From: Camelus bactrianus
Taxonomy: Eukaryota; Chordata; Mammalia; Artiodactyla; Camelidae
Assembly (NCBI RefSeq): GCF_048773025.1
Contig: NC_133545.1
Coordinates: 75,602,001-75,666,000, forward strand
DNA: 64,000 nucleotides
Reading direction: 5' to 3'
Below the pieces are notes generated by a model. It searched no databases. It was given only the letters and a program-made list of their open reading frames with translations, and was not told where the DNA came from. Of the stretch, positions 58,085 through 64,000 are shown piece by piece. Made by a program: the position numbers and the translations under genes. Numbering within the stretch: position 1 is the stretch's first letter; the number at the start of each line of letters is the position of its first letter.

Positions 58085-58310
58085 AGTGGTAAGGAGCTTG
58101 AGTTCTGGAGTCAGAACAGCCTGGTTTAAATCCCTTCTCTCCTGGGTGACCTTGGGCAAACTACATAACCACTCTGTGCCTCATTTTTTTGTTTGTTTGT
58201 TTGTAAAATTAGAATGAAACAGTCTCTGTCTCATGGGTTCCTTGTGGGGATTAGATTGGATACCCATGCCAAGCATTTAGAATAGTGCCTGGCATTGGTA
58301 AGCACATAAA
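58085..58310 (+). repeat. MIR SINE, sense, with a (TTTG)n insertion
   Basis: 'gtggtaaggagcttgagttc', 'gtgaccttgggcaaactaca', 'actctgtgcctcattttttt', then a short TTTG run (58187-58203), then 'gttccttgtggggattagat' and 'tagtgcctggcattggtaag'. The tetranucleotide run replaces part of the CTCATCTGTAAAATGGG core. Confidence 0.92.
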
Positions 58311-58482
58311 TCTTAAAGGAAATATATTTTAAAAATTGAGTTTGACACTCTTCTGAAAAATGGTCCTTGATAGTCACCATTCATAGTCACCATTCACTAA
58401 AAGAAACAAGAAAAAGAGTAAAACATTTATTGGGGGAAAAGTATAAAGGTGCATGATGTACACATCCTCCTTCTCCCACCTA

Positions 58483-58483
<1 letters not shown>

Positions 58484-58538
<55 letters not shown>

Positions 58539-58548
58539 CTATCTCTCT

Positions 58549-58601
<53 letters not shown>
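58484..58601. repeat. Compound microsatellite (AC)n(CT)n
   Basis: About 26 AC units (58484-58535) run directly into about 33 CT units (58536-58601) with two small interruptions. It is probably highly variable. The two overlapping open frames through it (58449-58847 and 58453-58728) are repeat translations. Confidence 0.98.
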
Positions 58602-58604
<3 letters not shown>

Positions 58605-58892
58605 GTGTACTATTTGCCCACAGGCTCATCACCACGCTTCCCTCAAACTTGCCACTATCAGGGAGCAAGAAAGCATCCCAAGCCAGGATGCACATGGGAG
58701 CTACTCAGCAAGGAGTCATATAAAATAAATCCTAAGACCTCTTCTTCTACCCCAATTCACCACAGTACAAGAAAATCATTCCAGCCCAGTTTAGCTCATC
58801 CCCTGCCTTCCGGAAGTCACAGATGTAAGTCATCCCTGAACAATTAGAATTCAATCTGCTTCTAAAGACCTTCAAAGAAGGTCTATTCTGGG

Positions 58893-59385
58893 ATTCAGTT
58901 TAATTCAGTTGGACAGATATTTAAGTGTTTATTATGAAAAGGCACTATACTAGGGCTAAGGTAAATTAAAAGATTAATAAATAATACTTGACTTCAAAGA
59001 CTGTGTGGCTCTAGAATAAGGGATATAACAACAGGATGAAATATATGTTGAGAAAACACAAGCGAGGTGTTATGGAGAGGCTTTCTTTCCTGTTGCAGAG
59101 AGAGAAGGTAGGTTCTTCCTGAGTGGAGAACATGGGAGAAGCACATGCCCAGATAAAATCATAAAAGAGATAAAGGCACAGGGATCTAAAGATAGCATAC
59201 AATGTGCAGGGAATAGTGGGATGACTGAAGCACTGAGTATTGAGAAAAAAGACTAGAAATATGAACTGGGACCAAATAATGGAGGACACAGAGTCCTTGC
59301 AAAGAAGCTTGAACTTCATGTTTTAGGCCATGAGAGTCACTGCAGGGTGTTAAGATGAGAAGAGACACAATACAGTCAGTTTAAT
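58893..59385 (-). repeat. L2 LINE, antisense, about 490 bp
   Basis: 'ggacagatatttaagtgttt', 'ttattatgaaaaggcactat', 'gaagcttgaacttcatgttt' and 'taggccatgagagtcactgc' follow the reversed L2 from its 3' end into the ORF2 region in order. Confidence 0.78.
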
Positions 59386-59744
59386 GATACTCTTCCCTGG
59401 GAATTCTTCTTTACACATAAAACACCCCTTGTAAGCTAGAAGCTTGCACTCTTTAAGTTCTTAGTACAAATGGAAACCATTGCTTCTAATAACATCTCAA
59501 CAATATTTCCCAGTTTTTATTCTCTGAAATTCATGGGAATAATGATAATCAATAGAGATGTATGGGATAATGATACAGAGAGAGAGTCAAAAAGATGTGA
59601 CCCATTATCATCAAAGAAAACCACTAAATATTTTTGGTTAACCATCTCCAACCTCTGTCCTGATGATTTTGATCTTTTAACTAAACCAGAATTTCTTGGC
59701 ATATTACTTGAAAACTCTTGTTTTTTGGTATATTGAAAAGCTTA
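59386..59744. other. No recognised feature
   Basis: About 360 bp. The overlapping open frames on both strands have no recognisable domain. Confidence 0.4.
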
Positions 59745-59970
59745 CAAAAGTAGAAAGATTGCCAGGGGCTGGGGGGAGGGGGAAAGGGGGAAATTGTTCA
59801 ATGGATATAGCATTTCAGTTTTGCAAAATGAGAGAGTTCTGGATATCTGTTGCACAACAATGTGAATATACTTAATACCCCTGAACCATACGCTTTAAAA
59901 TGTTTCAGATGGTGGATTTCATGTTATGTGTTTTTAACCACAATTTAAAATTTTTAAATTAAAAAAAAAA
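59745..59970 (+). repeat. L1 LINE 3' end with A-rich tail, sense
   Basis: 'gattgccaggggctgggggg', 'tttcagttttgcaaaatgag', 'ttgcacaacaatgtgaatat' and 'tttcatgttatgtgttttta' match the placental L1MA/L1MB-grade 3' UTR, ending in an A-rich tail at about 59960-59970. It is strongly 5'-truncated. Confidence 0.88.
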
Positions 59971-60750
59971 TCATGTCTTACAGATAGGGCTCTGTGATTA
60001 AGTATGCTTGTGAAACATTCATGCTTATAATTCTGTTTTGGTGATTTAACAGTTCACAAAGGCTCTGAGAAGTCCTGCAATAAAGGAACCCATTTGATTT
60101 TGTTTTGTGCTAAATTTCCAAACGTAGTAGTACACAGTAGTTTTTCTCAAAACAGTTTTAGGAAATGCTTGTCTAGACCCCATGACTAGATAATAGTGAA
60201 TGATTTGTTTTCTATTCTTTCTCGAATGCCATACGTGAAATTTACCAATTTTTTCTGCCGATTTTTTATAGCTTCTTCATTTTGGGAAAAACTCGTAACA
60301 GATATTCTCACTGACCCTAGTCTATCTAAGAAGTAATTGTTCTTCTTGCCTGAGTGTAGCATATCTTGAAACTGTGCTTACTGAGCTTAGAGAAATTGGA
60401 GTGGTAACATTTGCTTATTACTGAAAACACTTATTTAATGTTCCGTCAAGCATTTTTCATTGGCAGATATCTAGCTAGTTCCATCTAAAGTTGGCATGCC
60501 TGAAGGAGCCTCTTCGTTAATGATTATTACAGAAAAATAAAACAAACATAAAATCCCATCAAAGATTTTCTGACTTGGAGAAACCATACAGGAGATGTAC
60601 AATAGCAAAATAATGTGGCAAAACTGCCCTGGTAAAAAGATTGGGAAACTAGAGTTCAGATGATGTTCACTGTTGATATTGTTCCTGACTTTTGTACTAT
60701 TATGATCCAGATGTTGGAGGAAATGGGTGTGTGTAAATGACTTCCACTAT
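59971..60750. other. No recognised feature
   Basis: About 780 bp of AT-rich DNA without a named repeat or exon. Confidence 0.4.
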
Positions 60751-60826
60751 TCTTTTTTGTTGAAGCATAGTCAGTTTACAATGTTGTATCAATTTCTGCT
60801 ATACAGCATAATGTTTCAGTCATACA
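60751..60826 (-). repeat. Camelid-type L1 3' tail, 76 bp, antisense
   Basis: 'cttttttgttgaagcatagt', 'cagtttacaatgttgtatca' and 'agcataatgtttcagtcata' are the reversed last about 70 bp of the camelid-type L1. Only the terminus was copied. No target duplication was confirmed, though gtaaat words lie on both sides. Confidence 0.87.
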
Positions 60827-61944
60827 TAGGGAAACCCAGGTAAATACTTAAAGGCTACTAATAAAGGAGCCTTACTGAGTTGCTGGCACCCTTTGGTATG
60901 TTGCTGCACAGTTAACTCTCAATTGTTAGTTTTAACTCTCATGCACAATAAAGTGCTCCCTGGGTGTAGCAGGAATGTCCCTGTGGAGATGGTGAGCACG
61001 GACTGAGGGTAGGGTGGTAACAGGACATCATTGACTGAGAACCAGATTAGGGGACCATAATCTGGTTAAAACAGTTTTGAGAGCTGTGCCGAGTGACTGA
61101 GGAAAGGACATATGTGTGCTGTGGTGGGAGGTTTCTCTCCACTGTTGAGAAGGACCACTTCCAAGGAAACCTGCCTGGGCTGGAGTCGGCACTGTGCTGG
61201 GCTTGGCTGGGGCTGGGCTTGGCTGCTGGCTCTGGCTCATGTGGTGGGGAAGGACTTCAGGCTGGAAGAAAGCTCCCAGAGCCCGTAGGTCCTTTATCTG
61301 AAATGAGAGGAAGCAGTGAGCTAACCCACATCTAGTCACCATATGTCCTTCCCAGCGAGCACTAACATAGGAGCACTAACAGTTTTCATCAAGGAGTTAT
61401 TATTTTCCTCAGGCACTTAACTGTCTAAAGATCATTCTGAAGGGTCCCTTAGGGGCTCTTAGGTCTGCTAGTTCTACACCACCCCTGAACTAACCCGAGA
61501 TTTTGAGGGGTCATCCTGAAGCTTCTTCCACTTCTGTTGATATTCAGCAGCCCTGGAGAGGGGAGAGGGGAATTTATTCACTTCCCAGACTTCCCGTGTC
61601 TGCCAAACCTGCAAAATTTTTGAGCCCTTCCAGCATCTATTTTCTGCTCCCAGCCACCACAGTATACCACACATGGACTAATGCTTCCTGTTTGTGTAGC
61701 TGTTTATTATTTTCTAGGACTTTCTTGTTGATCGTCTCATCAAAATTAATCTGTAAGGTTGGGAAAATAGGTTTCATTTCTTCTCATGCAGAACGGAAGA
61801 TGGAAACTTTTGGATGAAGGTGATAATGTTTGGTATTTACTCATCACAGGTTTATACCAAATAAAATTTTGAAGCATTCTGTCAGGGAGACAAGTATGGA
61901 GAGAAGAAAGCATTGTAGGAGGGAAATTAGAGCCTTGGAGGAAG
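60827..61944. other. No recognised feature
   Basis: About 1.1 kb, with a G/C-richer stretch at 61160-61280 containing short GGCTGGG-type repeats. Overlapping open frames lie on both strands; none resembles a known protein. Confidence 0.4.
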
Positions 61945-62140
61945 GCCAGCCCCACTGTGAATCCTGGTGTTCTGGGATCTGTGATTAACTGTTTAACCTC
62001 TCTGAGGCTCTATCCTTAACTATAAAATCAGAATAATGACTCTACCTCACTGAATTGTCCCAAAGATCAAATGAGATTACTAATATGCAAGTCATTTAGT
62101 TAGTACCAGATGTATAGCAGGTGCTCAACAAAGGATCGCC
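61945..62140 (+). repeat. MIR SINE, sense
   Basis: 'tgtttaacctctctgaggct', 'taactataaaatcagaataa' and 'gtatagcaggtgctcaacaa' give the MIR core and complete 3' end. Confidence 0.88.
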
Positions 62141-62814
62141 CTCTCCCCCTGCCACCTCCCCAATTTCCAAAAGGCATAAAGTGGAAAAACACTGAAATTA
62201 GTGCTTAGTTGTGCGTAGCTGGTTGCAGACAGCCCTGTTCAACTGCAGATGAAAAGTTATAGAGAAAATTCCCTTCTGTGAAATGGGAAAATGTATTTGA
62301 ATTAGAAGAGAAAATAGACAACTCTACTTGGACAATTTGGAGTGGATTCTTCTCAGAAACTTTTTCAAGGATGTGTAATCGTGAGGTGTGAACATTTGTA
62401 CTTATGCCCAACTGCCAACTTGAGAGTTGCTTCTTTGTACAGCTCTCCAAAGTGGGCTGTTTTGAATCACTTCGTTAGAAAGTTAAGTGTCTGCAAAAAA
62501 ATAACAAATTATGGAACATATCCTGCTATTGTTCTACACATAGAGTGTCCCAAAGCTGAAATTATGGCCAGAACAAGGCCATGCATAAAACAGGTATTCT
62601 ATATGCAAATAAGCTAACAGTAATGAAATCTTGAATAACCCGTGGGCAAAATCAGGAATTGCTATCAGTAGATTCTTGTGGCTGGCATTTAAATGAGAGT
62701 GGCTGAAGGTGAGGTGTTGGGAATTCTGATTTATTTAGAGAAGTGTAAGACTTACCCATTCATGAAATAAAGCACTAGTCCTGGCCTTTTACAGGGCCAC
62801 TTATTGAGGGGGAC
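62141..62814. other. No recognised feature
   Basis: About 670 bp. Overlapping open frames on both strands at 62205-62617 have no recognisable content. Confidence 0.4.
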
Positions 62815-62945
62815 ACCAGGATGAAGCAAGGAAGCCTGCACTCTAGTCTCATTTCTGTCACTGGTCAGTTGTGTCACTTAGCCTTCCTAGGTGACATGAT
62901 TCTCACCTATGAAATGCAGAGCTGTTCTGACACAGACATTCTACA
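62815..62945 (+). repeat. MIR SINE fragment, sense
   Basis: 'gtgtcacttagccttcctag' and 'gattctcacctatgaaatgc' are the MIR box (GTGACCTTGGGCAAG...CTCATCTGTAAAATG) in diverged form; 'cctgcactctagtctcattt' precedes it as expected. Confidence 0.68.
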
Positions 62946-62954
62946 CTTCCATGG

Positions 62955-63095
62955 ATAAGGCCCTTGAATAAGGACATACAAGGCCCTCCACCATCAGGCT
63001 CTCTGCTCATCATTCCTGCCTCCCCTCTGACTTTCCCTCAGCCGAGGCTCCAGCCACACAAAATTACTTACAGGTCTCCAGTACACCTGGATATG
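62955..63095 (+). repeat. L2 LINE fragment, sense
   Basis: 'catacaaggccctccaccat', 'ctctgactttccctcagccg' and 'ggctccagccacacaaaatt' recall the L2 block taccaggccctacatgatct...ctccagccacactggcc. Confidence 0.5.
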
Positions 63096-64000
63096 TATAA
63101 ATGGCAGTTCAGAACCCAGAGACCAAGCTCCGTTAATTTTGTGGAGATCCATACTCTTTGCAAGGAGTCTCCTTGTTGTCTGAGGGAAAAGTTCTGGGCT
63201 CTTGTTATTTGTGCTTCGATCTATAAAGCATGGATGCCACCAGTGAGGAGCAGTGGGGACGGGGCATGGGAAGTCCCATGAGTACAGAAGAATGTGGAAA
63301 AGCAAATATGATTGGAGGTTGGGGATCAGAAAAGAGGATAAGGGCATGGGAGCTGGTGAGGGGCTAGTGTGTCCATGAAAGAGAGTATCACTGTGCATAA
63401 TGGGAAGTTGAAATTCATAAGTGTCTCCTGAATACAAGATATAAGGCACCCGACTTCAAGCACTGAATGAAGAGCCACTGCTTATGAAGATAGATCATTT
63501 AGAAAGGATATCAGCTCAAAGACTAAGTGGTTGACCTTGCAGCCTAGGATGCGCCACTGTGTAGTAGCAGCTTCTGATGCCCTGTCCACGTCTGTAACTC
63601 TGCACACATCCACCCTTCTCACTCCAAAAGTGTGGGCTGCTGTGGGCTCACACTTGTACCCTTCACTAGAAAATTGCCTTTATTGGAGGGCAATAAGCCT
63701 GCCTGAATGGTTACATGCTTCCCTCCTCTCGGGGTGGTAACTGATGACTGATTGAGACAGGGGTACGAAAACCCAGCGTCTTTTCTGCAGGGTGAAAGAA
63801 CCCTGTAGTGCCTGCTGTTTTCACTCTAGAGCTCCCCAGGTGACCAGGTCGAGGTTACATTTCAGTTGAACTACATCCTTATTTTCTCTCTCTCCCCGCA
63901 TCTCCCTCTTTCCTCACTTCCTTACAAGTTTGTCTCTTAAGAACGAACATGCCTCATAAATCACTTGCAAAATTACTTGGCTCAGGCTCTGCTGCTAGGG
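63096..64000. other. No recognised feature
   Basis: About 900 bp. The minus-strand 151-aa open frame (63449-62994) is the longest in the window, but it overlaps L2, shows no domain and has a competing frame on the other strand. A small hairpin (attgcc and ggcaat) lies at 63673-63694. Confidence 0.4.

Noticed and set aside
58449-58847. 132-aa open frame starting MHDVHILL and running through HTHT and SLSL repeats
   Set aside because: The frame exists only because the (AC)n(CT)n microsatellite has no stop codons in it; a second frame crosses the same tract.
62994-63449. 151-aa minus-strand open frame, the longest in the window
   Set aside because: It overlaps an L2 fragment, has a 105-aa competing frame on the other strand and shows no recognisable domain, signal peptide or splice context.
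1-64000. CRISPR arrays, operons, phage or bacterial features
   Set aside because: The composition and dense MIR, L2, L1 and MaLR content show mammalian nuclear DNA. No array of regular spaced repeats exists.
1-64000. A previously undescribed multi-gene system
   Set aside because: No host gene could be supported in either orientation, so there is nothing from which to build a system. Reporting one would be invention.

Overview
The window is nuclear DNA from a placental mammal, most likely a camelid (camel, alpaca or llama). The mammal call rests on dense MIR and L2 fossils, MLT1-type LTRs and decayed L1. The camelid call rests on five pieces of a young L1 3' end of the form I associate with camelids ('agtcagtttacaatgttg' followed by 'tgtcaatttctgg', at about 12800, 17440, 23700, 29450 and 60770). 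I saw no ruminant (Bov-tA/BovB), cetruminant CHR or pig PRE-1 SINE, which agrees; I also saw no camelid tRNA SINE, so the species call stays an inference.

No host protein-coding exon, tRNA, rRNA or known small RNA gene could be supported. The open frames are short, overlap on both strands, and often fall in microsatellites or repeats. The window reads as AT-rich intergenic or deep intronic DNA.

Layout: 1-10 kb holds MIR and L2 fragments, a solo-LTR fossil (1724-2175), an MLT1-class LTR inside a MIR (8102-8427) and a twin-primed, internally inverted L1 (9535-10352). 12-21 kb holds decayed L1, a polyadenylated retrocopy that splits a MIR (16289-16780), a 112-bp L1 with a perfect 15-bp target duplication, and a nest at 18.98-21.14 kb: an old L1 carries a second twin-primed L1 and an MLT1 LTR. 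21-30 kb holds a long antisense L2 broken by a MIR, a camelid L1 with target duplication, an L1 3' end, a MER20 and another camelid L1 tail. 33-38 kb holds an AT-rich DNA-transposon-like repeat, a decayed L1 ORF2 piece and a 1.1-kb L1 3' end. 38-46 kb is mostly unassigned with one near-complete MIR. 46-48 kb has old L1 and a second solo-LTR-like fossil. 51-56 kb has an antisense MLT1/MST-class LTR, MIRs, and two tiny retroposition products (55502-55545 and 55930-56036). 58-63 kb has a compound microsatellite, L2, L1 ends and MIRs.

Nothing here forms a gene system. The informative content is the record of target-primed reverse transcription: two inversions, several target-site duplications, one standard retrocopy, two minimal insertions, and nesting that orders the elements in time. 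All family names come from memory of consensus sequences, not from a search, and repeat edges are usually good to about 10-30 bp.
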